Source: Varroa destructor (taxonomy: Eukaryota > Arthropoda > Arachnida > Mesostigmata > Varroidae). Taken from it: DNA of 64,000 nucleotides. The notes beneath the pieces were generated by a model. The model did not search any database. It was not told the origin of the DNA and worked only from the letters and a program-made list of their open reading frames with translations. The stretch's first letter is position 1; each line of letters begins with the position of its first letter. This document shows positions 9,201 to 23,208 of the stretch, piece after piece. The stretch spans positions 26,022,882 through 26,086,881 of the forward strand of contig NW_019211460.1 of assembly GCF_002443255.2 (NCBI RefSeq). Direction: 5' to 3'. Both the position numbers and the translations under genes were made by a program.

Positions 9201-11700
9201 AAGTAATATTAGCGAAATACAAAATCATCCTAACACGAAGCGAACGATTAAATGGGGTCAAAAAAACTTTCTATACTGCAAAACATACAGTTCTGTAGCT
9301 CGAAATGGCTTGAACTTTAGGTCGCTTTATTTTTTTTTACTTCTTAGGCATTTGTAGATAATTTAACATAATAATAAATAACGACGTAATGGCTGGTGGT
9401 GTATCGTTGATTAATAGGCTCAATTAATATAGAACGAACTTGATTATTGTCACTGAGATATACTTTGTTTTGTCTGCTCCTCCATCTCCGTACAGCCGTA
9501 TGGTGGCTGTGTTATTCAAGCAGCAGGGGATAACTGAGTAGTGAGCCGCATATTTCTCGAATTAGCACACGCTTGTATTTCTTGTTTTTTCTATTTTATG
9601 CAAGATTGCAGGAGAAATGAGTATTTTAGTTATTTTAGCGTAGGTGAACTTATACAGCTTGCTTGGTAGACAGATCACAATTACCAAAAAAGCCGGAAAA
9701 ACAATAACGTAGCTCTTTTCGAGCACAGCAGCTGTTGTGTCAGCTGCGAACTGCGAATTCGAGTTCCTTACAAAAAATCTAAGCCATGTGCCATATTCAT
9801 ATAAGCACAAATCTCATCTTATCACTTAGTTTTATAGGTAAAGTTTAAATGTGGACAACTATTGGTGTTTTGTGCCATAAAGCGTAGTGGAATTTTAATT
9901 AGCTAAAAGGTGAGAACATTGCACATAATAGTACCCAAACAATTCAGTCTGTTCTACGGCACCAAACTTTAACGATTGTATCTAATTGCCATTTTACTGT
10001 TTAGCATATGATGCGCGCCGAGCTGACCGTAAAGCGGTAATACGTTTAATGACAAATAATATGCTTTCGCAATAAGGGCTACCACAAAAGTACATTACCG
10101 TTTCATTGATTTTTGACGCGTCTAAAAGTGGACTTTTAAACATAACACACCGTATTGATTTCACAGTGGCGCAAAACAGTGCGCATTTCGCTCGTTCGGT
10201 CGTGCGGTTCTGATAGGTGACTTCTGAGCAGTTACCGTTTTTTTTTTAGTAAAAGTACCTATTGGTACTGTTTTTTTTTCTTTACTTAAGGTGGATACCA
10301 AATCTTGCAATCAGAATTTCTGTTGAGTATTTAAACGAACGCTACTTCAATTCTAAAAACATGCGAACCCGTCGTAATTTCTTGGTAGTAAGGAATTAAA
10401 CGAAGGTTCTTGACTTCGCAGAAGAGCGCCTCATCAGTTCTTATGACATGCGGCAGCTGTGCACAAATTATATGCTTTGACCAATTATGCAAACTTATCT
10501 GCATCTATGGTTAGATAATTGTACATAGTACTTTGAAAATGATGCATACAGATAGAAACGATAGAAACATGATTTCAAACCAGTTATTGCACGTTATATA
10601 TCCCTGGTAATTTTCGAGAAATTGTAGGTTCATAAATCGTTAGTTAATGTAGCGTATAATTGTTGTATTTGGGCTAGATTGCCAGATATTTGTTACAAGT
10701 TTCAACATGTACTGCAGCAACGTGTCGGTTATGCCGGAGATTTCATATTCCGTAAACCAGGTTCATGTCATCGGTCCTATTATGCAAATACAATGTCTTT
10801 AGAATACAAAGCAACCTGGACATGTTTACCTATATAAAATTCTACATGAATTCAAATGGTAAGCAGAAATATTCGGGAAAATATTATGATTGAGGTCTTG
10901 AATGGTGATCAAGAAAGACGTCCCGAAGGTGAGAATTGTAACGTCCATATTTATAGAAGCGTTTTTTAATATATACATCAATTTAATCAGAAACGTTCAC
11001 CTATGCAATCAACGTTTTCACCTGCAACCCGTTTGTACTTCGGCCCATGACAAAGCTCTCGAGGTTGACAAAGCAAAATGCCACAAAGCACATATGCAAT
11101 GGTCATAGAAAACTGCTAAGTATTCCCTTAAATGTTTCATTTCTGTATTTGATCCTTTCTTCACTACACGGATCAAATAACACGATTTTGTACAGCCATT
11201 CCAGATGTGAGAGTTCGTCGATTATGCTAGCATAAAAAATATAAACCAGTTAATTTCAAATTGTTTTTCTATTGTGTGTGCTTGCAAGTTGATGATGTAT
11301 GTATGTTTCATATTATTATATGCAATAGGTCTCATATCTGCTGCTACAAGGAACAATTTACAGACCGGAAATGCAGTGTAGCATTGTTGTAACTCGGCCC
11401 TGCCATTTGGCCGTTGCGGATATACCGAGTTCGTCTGCAACGACCTCGGAACCATCTCCCCTATGAGGTTTGTCCGGGAACAACAGGGAAGGTAACAAGG
11501 GCCCTAAACGTAAATCTACTGTACATTAGTGAATTTATATATAACCATATATTTCGTAAACAATGTGTTTAGCCTTAACAGAGAAATATATATATTCGAG
11601 TAGATTATTATTCGATATGTTCAAGGTTTAAATATCTTCTGCGCTATACAGTGATGCTAAAGTATTACTGGTTTTTTTTTTCTCTACGTGAATTAACCAG
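6240..11700. other. Long non-coding stretch
   Basis: No well-supported exon over about 5.4 kb. Open frames here are short and of random character. It may be part of a 7.6-kb intron of gene A if exon 5 splices to 11701. One weak exon candidate at 8283-8336 is listed separately. Confidence 0.55.
8283..8336 (+). CDS. Weak candidate exon of gene A
   Basis: Eighteen open codons end at TTGGAG|GTAAAG in phase 0, which fits the phase pattern of gene A. The acceptor (TTCGAAGCAG) has a poor pyrimidine tract; the better upstream acceptors (TTTTTACAG and TTTACAG) lead into stop codons in every frame. It may be chance. Confidence 0.22.
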
Positions 11701-11787
11701 ATCAGAGTGGATAGCCACCTATCGAACGACTACCGCCTGTCTATACGTTACCACCGAAATGGTCAGCAAGATGAATATAGGCTGGAG
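11701..11787 (+). CDS. Probable further exon of gene A
   Basis: A pyrimidine-rich acceptor (a long T run and CTCT, ending TTAACCAG) is followed by 29 open codons and the strong donor CTGGAG|GTAAGC, phase 0 at both ends. The peptide is polar with alternating hydrophobics (NDYRLSIRYHRNGQQDEY), in keeping with the beta-rich style of gene A. It would follow exon 5 directly if the GC donor at 4073 is used. Short length limits certainty; it could also belong to a separate plus-strand gene. Confidence 0.5.
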
Positions 11788-14700
11788 GTAAGCGGATTCA
11801 ACTTTAAAAAGATAAATGTTTACGTTTTTAGTATATTTTCACTTGCTTCGGTTATTAACTTGGTTAGGACAAACAATTTTCAAAATAATGGCAACGTATT
11901 ATGGGAATATGAGAGTAAACAAAATTAAAAATATCTCTTTCGTCTTGTATCCAAAGTGATATTGGGTATTGTAAAACAGAACTGTCGACAAGAACCTAAG
12001 CTTATAGCAACATTCGAATTCCAAATCGTTCATTTGTTTTTCATTCAGTGGAGCCGACGCGTGCAATAGCCAATGTCATCTAAAACAAAAGTGATTCATG
12101 AATACGATTATATGATGCGATCCAAAATGCGTTCAACTCTGTTCTTTTTACACCCAAAAAAGAGTTTTTCAAAATAATGTGCACACTTTGTTTTTTGAAT
12201 AAAAAAAAAGTATCGTTCGGGTATTATAACCATAAAATTTGTTGTAGATGAGATCTCCGAACGCATTCAACATATCTGCGAACTGCAAAAAAAAATGTAT
12301 ATGAAAGCCTGTTAAAAAACGTTGTTCCGAGGATGCCTTTACGCGAAATGCTTCGAGACTTTGCTAACATTAATGTTAGAGGTAATTAATTGCAGATTGG
12401 CTACCTCACAATTTTTGTCAAGCCTATTTTTGATTGGGCTATGCACGATCCTAGTGAAATAACGGATCACAGTGTGTCTTATCTAGTCGATACATAACCC
12501 GATATCTCGATTGTTGTGAACTAATACGTATCCTTATTTAGCAAATTCGATTCTCCATCACATGCCACTTACTACCACTAATCGATGCACGTGGATTTAT
12601 ACATGTTTATTAGTCCGGCTAATGGAACACAAGACGAACACAATGTCGACACGAAGTACCTGCAAAACCTTAGATCTTCAGTGTCGGAGCATATATTTGC
12701 ATTGCCATTTCATTGAAACTCAAATGCTCTCCGTATGACAATTATGACCTTTAACAAAAACATTTTTTGTAAGCAGGGATTTTTAAATGTATATAATTTT
12801 TGCGAGGAACAATACGAATAGTTGTGATGTGGAAAAGTTAAGTTGTTTTTAATTACATCATCAGAACTTCGATACTAAATAGATCTATTAAAGCCTGCAT
12901 ACAGCACCACATGAAGGGTCGACAAAGTCTGAATCCTAAGCTGATCACCGGTGTGTTTTATCCCACATCAGAATGACGACGGTGCGACATCTGCACAATG
13001 TTTTAAACATCAATTCTTCGGGTTAACCTTGCAGAAAAGCAAACGTAGACGGTTCCAGTCTCGCGAAATTACCATTAAGCATCGCCTTTTTGAGTCAGGG
13101 ATATTAAATCCGCACCTCGAATATTTGCAGGCAGATTCAGCGTATCGACTCTATGTATGCATAAGATCAGTGTGCTTGTAATTTATTGATCTTAATTAGT
13201 TTGTTGGTCCAAGGCGTACTCGAGCTCATCCCCGACTATATGAGGATGAAAAAACCAATACCAAACAGATCGCAGTACCGTACTCATTTTCGCGTTGGGA
13301 ATTCGGTCATTTCAAGGAGCAGGGCGAAGGCTTTTGCAGGGCCCCGCCTGACTATCCGAAGATCACTATCGCCACGAATTTAGTAGAGAATTCTGTTTGA
13401 ATTTGATAACAGCATTTGTGGCCGATACAATGTGTTTGATTTATCAAACTGCTACTGGTAGATGGAAAATGAAAGATGAAGTCACTACAGTGTAAAATTA
13501 TGATAATTACGATACGAAGAGTCATCACGACGTTACATACGAGTTAGCTTGGATTATATTTAACCTAATTCGCATATAACTGAAAGAGCATGCGAGTGCT
13601 TCGATTATATTGACACCCGTAGCAAATTACCAATGTTTTTTATCAACGAGTATTACTACGTGGCTTGCTTTCATGTGCATTGCGTAGTCATTTACTTCCG
13701 CCAATAATATAATAAATAAAAAAATATTAGAAAGCTACAAACTCGTAATCACTTTACGACTGGGTTTACTTATCTGTCATTATTCTTCACCTTGAAAAAG
13801 CCTGTGAGGGCTTTTCTTGTTGTTAGTAGGTATATACCATGTATAAGAAAAGGCTTATAAGGTATTGCATTAGAACTGCAATGAGGTGACCTTCGCCTTA
13901 AGATGTATACCCATATGCATGTTCTAGGCTGGCGCCGTGTCAACGAAACAAACTTCTATCAATCGCAGGTATCCCGATGGCATCCAAAGGATGCATTCAC
14001 TTTATCGTAGATATAGCCGACCGAAACGAAGATCTCTGTTAAGACATCAGTAATCAGTTTGACCCGGCTGGTCGAAATCAAGTAGTTAGGATTTGGCACA
14101 CTGGTATTAAAGCTGTTTTTATAAATAAAAAAAAAAATAGACAAGATTTAAAAATGCTTTCGAAAGGGCTTTTCGTTGGCGATGGCTAACTACAGCACCT
14201 GTGCAGTTCCTTACGCATGTATGCATGTACGCATGTGCAGGTAAACACGCATGCTGCGGCTGAATAATGAGCCACCCCTCGTATACAAAGCTCATCTGGC
14301 TAGGGTACAATTTTCAGATACTCAGCTTGTTCCGCCCAAACTGCAATATTACTTACTCAGGTGATATCGTTTTTTGGTGGATGATGTTCTGGGGATCTAT
14401 CTCATTATCGTGGAAAATAATGGGATCTAAAAGTACATTGACAAGCGACTAATCTTCTGCCAATAATTGCTAAAAAAAATTCTGCTAATAATCACAGTAC
14501 CAGATAAACAAGAACCGTGTCTTAAGCAATGAGTTGCCCTTGGTCCGTCATTGTCACCGAACATACGCAAATACGAGTTCGGTGGTTTGAGAGGACATAA
14601 TGACCGCCTCTTTGGTCATTACATGCCACTTTACGATTACTTGGAATACGTTTTGGTGGTGAAAATACCGTCAATTGCACCCACACACCCAGCGGTCAAG

Positions 14701-17700
14701 TGAGAACAAACAGCGGCTAGAGTTGATGCGTTTTTATCACGTTGCCTCGGGCCGATTATCGCCATCTATAAACATATGACTATTTGTGGACTGAACAACT
14801 ATGAAGGCGAGCAAGGGACGATGTGACTACTTCGTGCCAATAAGCCCCAGTCGTAATCACAAGGTACCGTCTACTCCCGAGTCCACTAGCTGTGATGCCC
14901 GTCTAAGCGAGTGCTTAGCCTGTAGAATCATTTGCCTATGTTTGTGACAATGCAGAACAAGTTATTCGAAACAAGTGTGAAAATCCTAACGTCGAGGGCC
15001 CCAAAGCCTGCACACAGCACAGGTGTCGCGTCAATTAGTCCCAAAACCGTGGCGAGAGCCTATGAAAGAGCAATCGATACGTCACGATTGATAGGTGTAT
15101 AAGCCCAAATCCACGATTAATATATGTTTTGAGGATATTCACATACTAGTATTGAGCGTGGGAACCATTTGCAAAAATTCGAGGCGTTCGTTCTCACGTA
15201 AACTCATCATTAAGAAGCTAACGAATAAAAACGCTTTAACCGCAACCTCTGGTAAAATTACCTAGGAAATGAAACGCTCTGGACTATGGATCCGGTGGAT
15301 CGTAGTATCGCAACAGAGGGTAGTTGAATAAACGAGTAAACATTCACATTTCGACCCCACACCATAGTTCTGCCAAAGAACACAGCTTGCAATAAAGCTG
15401 CTCAACTGTCGCTAGACTTGTCGTTAATGGTTTTTCTGCTTTATTCTCTTCGCCTTGGAGCGAGCATCGCGTATCTAACCACAAAGCACGCTGGCGAAAG
15501 CTGAAGGCAACCTTGCATGACGCGTCCCAGATTGCTTTACCGGGTTCTGTGGTCATTTAGCGCCCTTATGACAGCGTCCGTCTGCTAATACAGCGAAACT
15601 ATACCTTCCTTAATATACGAACCTGCAAAAACCCTTACGAGTATATGCCTAATAATTAATGCCAAAACTACAATATGGCAGGCCGTTGGGAGGTTTATCC
15701 CCAGACATAACAATTACCAAACCTAAAGCTCGAAACATCGATTAGTTGAAGCTTAACGCAAGTCAAATGGCAGATAGGCTCAAGTTAGAAGAGCGTAATA
15801 AATCGTCCAATGTTGCTCTCCCCATTTCAGATACGTTTATCAGTATATTAAGGAGCCTCTTGTTTACGCCGGACATACCGACAAATACAAGCATCTTGTG
15901 CCCGTATGCTAGAATCTTCTTCCAGCAAAACCGGTTTCCAACAAGATTGAAGCCATCTGCCTCAAAAAACTAGACGTAACTTCATTGTTCTATATTTTTA
16001 CGTGCGCCTTATAGTTTTTGCGGAACATTGTATTGGTTTTGGGTTTCAACCTATAAAGTTGAGGGCGAAAAAAAAATCAGAAGTCTCACGCGTATCGAAA
16101 ACTTTAGCGACATATACACTGCATGACACTGGCATAAGCAACTTTTCCTTGAAGAGTTATGTAAACGTATATGTCGTTCATAAATAGATTTCACATGTCA
16201 AGTGCTTGAAGCATTTTATGCTTTTTTAAGTCCAGCTGCAAAACATAAGCTTGACTACTAACCCCTCTCCGCTCCCACACCGGTGAGGTTGCAGACCTCG
16301 AATTGACAAAAAAAAAAATCAAGATATTGCTAAGATTAAGTAAACGAAAAAAAAGTGACTCAAAGCCATCGAACTCCTCTTTGCTCCAGCGCCAAGGGCT
16401 AATGATCTTCGGGCTCTTTAACGTGTCTGAGGCTATCTCCATCTTGTCTATGTTTATTTCACCTGTCACCTCTATGCCATTAATTACAATTAGCATTTTA
16501 TTTCTATTCTAATAGCATACACACATGCTGATTAGCCATAATGGATCGACTGCACTTGCTTAGCTAAACCTGCAGACCCTCATATATAATAACAATGTAA
16601 CATTTTCTTGTAAAGTCAAATTTTCCCCTATTCTCATCGTCGGACAGTCTAGAAATAATGGTGCATACACCAAACTTGCTACAATAATAGTTCCTTTGAT
16701 TTCTGATGTATACGCGACCCAGGCAAAAAACTAAACGCTTATCGCCAATTGTTAGTTGCTTGAATTGATTATTTTCATGAATTTAAAGGTTTTTAGGCGA
16801 ATATAAGACTGTCAGCGTTCGCGTCTACATTTAAAAGGCGCAGTTCATATTGCCGCTTGCTAAAAGTATGCACGGAGTTTTCATGTCGTCGCGCACGAAG
16901 ACGGCATCGGTCGATAGTCTGAACGCAAGCTCAAGTATTCATTGCGTCAAGAGTTACTCAACTGCGCGTTGGAGAACAGGCATAGACGTGCACGTTGCTC
17001 TAGATTAATTGTGGTGGTTACGATGCCCCTCTGCAATGGAAACTCGTGTGCCTCAAGCAAAAATTTGTCGAGAACGAGCAATGCTTATCCTCTTCGCCGA
17101 TAATTGTTATCATATCAGTAAAAAACAAGTACGTATAAAATGTATATAATCGGATGAAGTCAGCTGTGTCAATTAAAATCAGATGAGGTAATTCTCTTCA
17201 GTACCGTTATTAAAAAATCCATGATAATGAGCTAATTTTGTTAGTTTCAGATTGGATGTCCACGTTTCACGAATAGCCATGTTACTGCAATGGTCGTCGT
17301 ATAAAATCATGTCACCTGCAATGTCTCTATAAAGCTGCGATGTATACGAAACACAGTCAAGTAACGATATAACTGGTGTACTTCAGCTAATATATCAGTG
17401 TTAAAATACCAACCTTAATTATTCAATTTTTACCAGCATTAGCCCGCATGTTGAGTACCCGAGGCTTGCCTCTTTCCGTGTGTTGATTTTGATATCAACA
17501 TATTGACGAGCCTTTTGCCTACGATTCGTGTTAGACTATGTGAACTTGGTGTTATGGATAAATCGTTTCCATTTATACCGCATTCAGTGTGTCTTTGTAT
17601 GCCTGCTATTCCATGAGACCTTCACTACTGAAGCGGTATTTCGTAAATCCACGGTGGTGAGGGCATTCTTCCTTATCAGTCTATTTTATTTTTTTACTCC

Positions 17701-18171
17701 TATTAAACCTGGAAGTCTTAAGGATCCATATAAAGCAACCTATATATATAAGTGGGACAAGATAAGACAGTTAATAAAACAAGCACAAATAACCATCAAT
17801 GAACCTGTTGTCGTGTTTTAGCTGCTCGATTAACCCGTTCCATCTACACCATTAAAGTTTTACCGTGTAATCCCAGGCTTAACGAGATTAGAAAAGCGCT
17901 ACGAAGCGGTTTTATGATTTAATTCACGTAATAAAAAGTCGTTTTATAATAATAAAAAAAAAAAGAAACACGGAAAAATTAATTCCTCTTTATACCTGCA
18001 TGGATTGCACTGTAAAAGCACTGAGACAGGTAAAGTGAACAATTCTTATATCCAAACATTTTTTAGTTTCAACGGTTGCCGCGAAGATGATTAAAAACAT
18101 TACTTACGTTGCGTCGACCTTTCTCGAGTTTTACATCCGGTATCGCCGTTAGGCGTAGCTCCATCAGACAG
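11788..18171. other. Long non-coding stretch
   Basis: About 6.4 kb without a feature I can support. Two overlapping open frames between 12951 and 13389 look mildly protein-like but lack convincing splice borders. The rest holds A/T runs and short chance frames. Possible intron of gene A. Confidence 0.5.
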
Positions 18172-18429
18172 CTGGCTGTTTGGCTCCCAGCACGAAACGA
18201 AGTCTGTCTGTACCTGGATCCGAATCTGGACCACAACGTATTCCTAAGGTTAAAAGGCAAATATGTTATTCACCAAACTCTCACGAGGACATGTTCTGTC
18301 GACCTAATGGACATTTGTAGATTCAAACGAAAGGAGTTACATTTCTTGATAAAACACCCAATAGAATTTCCTCCAGAATTTTACTTATGCGAGCACTTGA
18401 CAATAAATGTTTGTAGTTTGTATGAGCAG
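18172..18429 (+). CDS. Candidate exon, possibly gene A
   Basis: The frame is open from 18091 and ends at the strong donor GAGCAG|GTATGT (18430) in phase 0. The start is set at 18172 because ATCAGACAG is the only acceptor in frame with phase 0; other AGs at 18128, 18152 and 18158 give other phases. The 86 codons include CLYLDPNLDHNVFLRLKGKY and HFLIKHPIEFPPEFYLCEH, which look like a folded beta-rich domain. A (TA)n tract starts seven bases after the donor. The family is unknown, and a minus-strand frame overlaps the left part. Confidence 0.42.
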
Positions 18430-18436
18430 GTATGTG

Positions 18437-18453
18437 TATATATATATATATAT
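18437..18453. repeat. (TA)n microsatellite
   Basis: A short uninterrupted TA run directly inside the candidate donor site of the 18172-18429 exon. It is a likely length polymorphism. Confidence 0.9.
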
Positions 18454-19502
18454 CCGTGTAATGTACTGTATGATATATGGTTGGATATATGGTGTTAATA
18501 GACGACGTTTATTAAAACAGGCAAAAGCTAATAAAATATCCACATATACGCCATATGTTATGGTTATAACAGCGACTTGATCGTTATGCAGTGGTGGCTG
18601 GGTCGACTTAGAAATAGAACGCGAATGTTACGCTTGGGTAAGTCGCTGGTTTGAGTCCGTCCAGTTGCTCCGTATGTATTAAACATGCGTGTCAATAAGG
18701 CAAGACTATCAATTTATAATGGCGATATCTAGCATTTTATTATTAGTAAGAGAGCTCAATGATTGGAAAGTTCCAAGTCGTTCGGAGTCCTTCATTGATT
18801 TTTGGTCCACGGCTCACAGTTTTTAATGTTCTTTTTAAACTTATGGAAATGCGCCCTAATCAATAATACGCATGTGGCAATGACAAGTGCAAAGAAAAAG
18901 CTTTACGCCTACAATATTTACTAAAAACTTATTGAACTTAGAGCAGTAATTACAAAACTATTGTCAGTGAATGTAACTAGCACTCTGTAAAATAGCTTTC
19001 TAGGCTTGTGGCGACATCTGATAATTAATGGGTAAACATTGTATTTTCTTTACTTAACTCAAAGGAGTGGAGGGGTTGTCAGGTTAGAAATTGTTTCTCT
19101 ACGTAGCTTATGCTAACGATTAGCTCCGCTTTTCCACAGAACATAAGGATAAAATGCCCACATACCGTCGTAATGATAATAGCTGTAGGCAGCTAAAGAG
19201 AACCCCGCCGTGTGCCTCTACCCCTATAATGTACCCCCACATTATACAATTCATGTACCGCTTACCCACAGCAGCCATTCAACAACTACATGCTAACAAA
19301 TATACATTACCCGACATATGAAAGAGCCGTACATGTATGTCAGTCTCGTTCATCGGGCACTGTGTAGTCTATTTCCAATAGCAATTGATGCAAGGACGGT
19401 CGCTTACCGAAATGGCGGCAGATACGGCAAAGCTAACGACGTCAACAGTGCGAAACGATAGCTGACCAACGTTTTCCTCTTCATTATCTCATTTTTCTTT
19501 AG

Positions 19503-19712
19503 AGGAAAATAGTAAATTTGCTATTTTACTTTTTGACAACGTTTCGGTTTTTTCTTCCCTGGTCGCGTAGCGAAGTGCTATATCTAAAAGAAGCGCTCGG
19601 AGTCTGTGCAGCGGTGCATCGAATGCCAGCCTGCCACAGTCCCTGTGCTGTCTCAAGCCGCTTCATCCATAAAACAAGCCAATGCTTGCCGATGCTAAGA
19701 AAAATTGTGTGA
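19503..19712 (+). CDS. Candidate terminal exon of gene A
   Basis: A very good acceptor (TCTCATTTTTCTTTAG) opens a phase-0 frame of 69 codons plus TGA at 19710-19712. The peptide starts RKIVNLLFYFLTTFRFFLPW, a hydrophobic segment that could span or dip into a membrane, then turns polar with several Cys. Near the stop, TGT|GTGAGT resembles a donor, so an internal exon is possible. It lies at the border to the GC-richer region preceding the signal-peptide exon at 20960, consistent with a gene end here. Confidence 0.38.
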   Translation, partial: RKIVNLLFYFLTTFRFFLPWSRSEVLYLKEALGVCAAVHRMPACHSPCAVSSRFIHKTSQCLPMLRKIV

Positions 19713-20959
19713 GTGGTGCAAGTCCTGTTTCGTCCCCTAACATACGAATTGAATGCTTCGACTTCGGTCTACCGAAGAGCTTCTACGTAGCCGCTGCTTG
19801 ACTCGACGTAACGCTGACGCTTGCTGTCGGTTGTGGTTGGTGACTGTAAAGGTCTCCCTTTCCCCAGAGACCTCCTTCTTCAGGCGGCAGCGGCCCTCCT
19901 CGTTGCTAGCAGGTTAGTTGGCTGACTGACTGGGAAGATCCAATGGCTGCTCAGAAGATTTACCGGCCATCAGCTTCAGACGTCTCCACCGCTAGCCAAG
20001 ATCAGGCAGAAGGGAGCAGAGACGCATAGCTACGTTATAGAGCCGACAAAAGCTGTGCGGGCTCTCTGCCCGAAACAGGCGAGTTAATAGTGAGTGAACT
20101 GCACCGCTTGGCGCCTGGCGTTCAGATCGTGGAGGGGGTACCGGCTTGACCGCTCTACCGCGGTCGTGTCCCCGCTACATTGTTGTAAACACAACGAGTC
20201 TTTTCTTGGATTACAATCTCTGTCCTCTGGCAGGCAACTTTAGCAGCAGAAAAAGGCAAGGTAAAAGCTGAAGAACAACGATTGAAATAACAGTGCCAAC
20301 GGGCCCGACCAGCTAGTCAGAGTGCAAATGAGCCACAACGTCAATCGAGGCCTGCTATGGATCTGAAGGGAAGATGTGATCGGCGACATGAGGCCGTTCA
20401 GATAAGATGAAAAAGTCGCTAGGTCAAATTAGTAGTCAGAATAGTAATAATAGTAGGTCATTATTGCGGCAGTGATTGAAGAGATGATTGTCATTTATGT
20501 GCAAAGTACCCCTCAACTTGTGGCATAATACTCAACCGACCCCTCGAGACATATTCGAGCCGACCTCTATGGCCTAACTGCACGTATTTCGTTGCACGTC
20601 TATTTATACTGCTCGTACAGCCTCTGGAACCTAGATGTAAGCAATTCAATTCTCAGTGAAGTGATAGTTCTCTCTTAGGGAAGACAGTGTATCGACATCA
20701 GGAAAACGATTGATCAGGCATTCAAAACTGAGTGGATTATATCAAGGACGTGGATATCAGGTTGGGTTCAATCGGGCGAGAAGGATTACCTGAGCTATTA
20801 GCTGGCATGCACCTGTGGAAGAATCACCGTTCTTAAGTACTGGTGCAGGTGGCTGATCAGTTGCGGGTGCAACTGACCCGGCGATTATAATACTGTGTTT
20901 TTTTTGTGAGCACCCTTATCGTGCTTTTGTGACGGGCGGACGGAAAGAGCCAGACCACG
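19713..20959 (+). promoter_or_regulatory. GC-richer promoter / 5' leader region of gene B
   Basis: Base composition rises clearly above the surrounding AT-rich DNA, with many CpG dinucleotides and no long open frame. It directly precedes the signal-peptide exon at 20960. I infer a promoter and 5' untranslated region. No reliable TATA box or initiator was singled out, and a 5' leader intron is possible. Confidence 0.45.
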
Positions 20960-21080
20960 ATGAGGTCGTCATCTTGTCCCAAACTATTTGTGTTCATTGT
21001 TTCGTTGTTTTGTGTACTTCTTATTGTTCAGTGCCTACTCTGTGTGGACTTGGTATCAGCCGATAACCAGATTATGCATG
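20960..21080 (+). CDS. First coding exon of gene B: signal peptide
   Basis: ATG at 20960 is preceded by ACCACG, a fair start context. The exon encodes 40 residues and ends ATGCATG|GTAAGT, a strong donor in phase 1. Residues 1-8 include Arg and Lys; residues about 9-29 (LFVFIVSLFCVLLIVQCLLC) form a hydrophobic core; VSA before DNQ is a good signal peptidase site near residue 35. The product is therefore secreted or type I membrane. The rest of the protein is in downstream exons. The best phase-1 partner is at 42152; 38966 and 60280 also start in phase 1. The family is not identifiable from a signal peptide alone. Confidence 0.68.
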
Positions 21081-21395
21081 GTAAGTACGAATACCAATAG
21101 AAAACGTGTGGTACAGACACAGTTGGCTGGTGTTGATACAAAAATCTTTTGTTGACGAGTGGTGCCAACTTACTTACAACGAGAATGCTTAAAAATATTT
21201 AGCAATAAACGGAACCTATGATACCCAGTTTAAAGAAAGACCAGGTATCGAAGGTTCGTTTCAGGTGTATTTTTTGTTAACACCTCGGGATTGTGTGGTA
21301 GTGCTGTCGACGTTAACCGTACAAATCTATATTTGCAGATGAATGAAGCACATTATTAATGCATATTATAGCACAGAAGGCTTTAGAAGCATGTT

Positions 21396-21421
21396 TATAT
21401 ATATATATATATATATATATA
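21396..21421. repeat. (TA)n microsatellite
   Basis: About 13 uninterrupted TA units, the longest in the window, in the first intron of gene B. Confidence 0.92.
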
Positions 21422-23208
21422 ATCTGTAGCTTCTGCTGACTGCACCCACAAGTGCGGTTCTTCAATACCTTTGTAAACAGCGAATTAGTACAGTCTACGC
21501 ATCATTAGGTTATTTGTAGTTTATTTCAATATCCATCATAAGATATTGTTTCAGAGAACTCGCTTCTAACCTAATGTCAGTTTCGGATCAGCGACTCAGC
21601 TTGTACTTTGTTAGCAGAGTACATAGTTGAAAGAAGGCTAGCCGCTGTAACCAACTTATTGTATCCGCAAAGTCGAAAAAGCGATCGTGGTCTTCCCTAA
21701 TTTGTTACTTGCTTGTCTTACCATCATGAATTCAATAGAAATAACATTACAATTGCGGCAGCAGCCATAACCATCGAGTACAGAGGTGCTGTGTTAATAG
21801 AACTAAATTTTATTTTTGCCCAACATTGTTGCGTTTCACGCTGTCACCTCGAAGACATCACGCAATTACCGAACAGACCGAGTCGGTTTCTTGTACAGGA
21901 CGACGAAAAGATGTTGGAGAACAAGCATTACACCAGTATACCTGATAGAATATTCTTCTAACGGTGGTTTTGCCTACCGTATCGTACTTATTACCGTAGA
22001 ATTATCGAAGTTTTCGAACCTAAAATGACGGCAGTCTTATTCATATAGAACTGATGTTCGCGTTGTTCAAACCTGTGGATGAACTGTGAGCTGTCAACAA
22101 GTGGGACGGCTCTTATCTTCACTGACCTAACAAATCCGCTCCCAGCAAATCTGATATCCGAATGGATATAGTTTTTCTTGGAAGTCACAGCAAGGAAACC
22201 TCAGCGACGAAGTGTAAAATTGCCCAGTTTACTAGAGTGCGGACTTCTCTTGCGAAAGTATTTGGAAACACTTTTAGCAGAGTTGGCCTTTCATATTGAT
22301 CGATCTGAGTACCTAAGTCTAACGGATATTATTCATAGATGACCTTACCGAAGCATCAAACACTCTAACCTAACTATTTTAGAAACAAATATTACGTAGA
22401 AGAATTATGGGCGATATCGAGTGGTATCGCTGTATAAACCCAGAAAGAGGTCTTTATCGGATAAGAAGTTCGAAATTGCTAGACGGTACAGTGAGAAATT
22501 GCAGGTTTCAGCAAAAAGAAAGGTTCAATTCAGCTTGATGGTATATATTTTCTCTCTAAGAAGGAGTCGGCAATAAACAGCTAGCGATATTCCTAACCCA
22601 CTTTAAGCTTGCTTTACTACTTATTTCACTTATTGTTTTTTTTTTGTTTAACGATATGAATACATGCGTAACTCGGAAATATTATAAATACATTACTATT
22701 CCACCTTAATACCACTTCCAGTATCGTGCTAAAGATTGAATTGTGATACAATTTCGGTTATCGTCCTGTTACGGCGGCTAAGGACGGCATACTATTCTAT
22801 AGGAGGCAAATTCATTGGTTATTTGCGCTTACCAATCTTTTATGTGAGCATCATCTCGAACTGACCATAAAATATACGTAGTTATATGGTGAAACAGCGA
22901 ACAGCTCTGGGCAACTTTGTCCTTGTTTCAGCTTCTAATGACCGGAAATACCACGAATGATGCTGCCCGCCCGTGATGAGCGTCAATAAAACGCTAGTGA
23001 CGATTTTTCTTCTTTCCTACAATATCTTGTATTATTCGATAAATCCTTCGATAATAATAACCATTGCTATACTAATGAATAGACCACCGGACGTAAATGC
23101 ACTTAGGTGAAATAACTGTGCTGGCAGCATTTAGCGACTGACCGTAAGCTATCGATACGCGATCAGGGTGACTGCGTCCATTGCAGCTAACGGTAAAAAT
23201 CCTCTTTC

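Noticed and set aside
13200..13388. 63-codon protein-like plus frame
   Set aside because: Another frame is equally open over the same bases, the acceptor is weak, and no downstream context supports an exon.
18595..18658. tRNA-like A box (TGGCTGGGTCG) and B box (GGTTTGAGTCC)
   Set aside because: Spacing is acceptable for a tRNA or SINE, but the acceptor and T stems do not pair properly, so at most a degraded tRNA-derived fragment.
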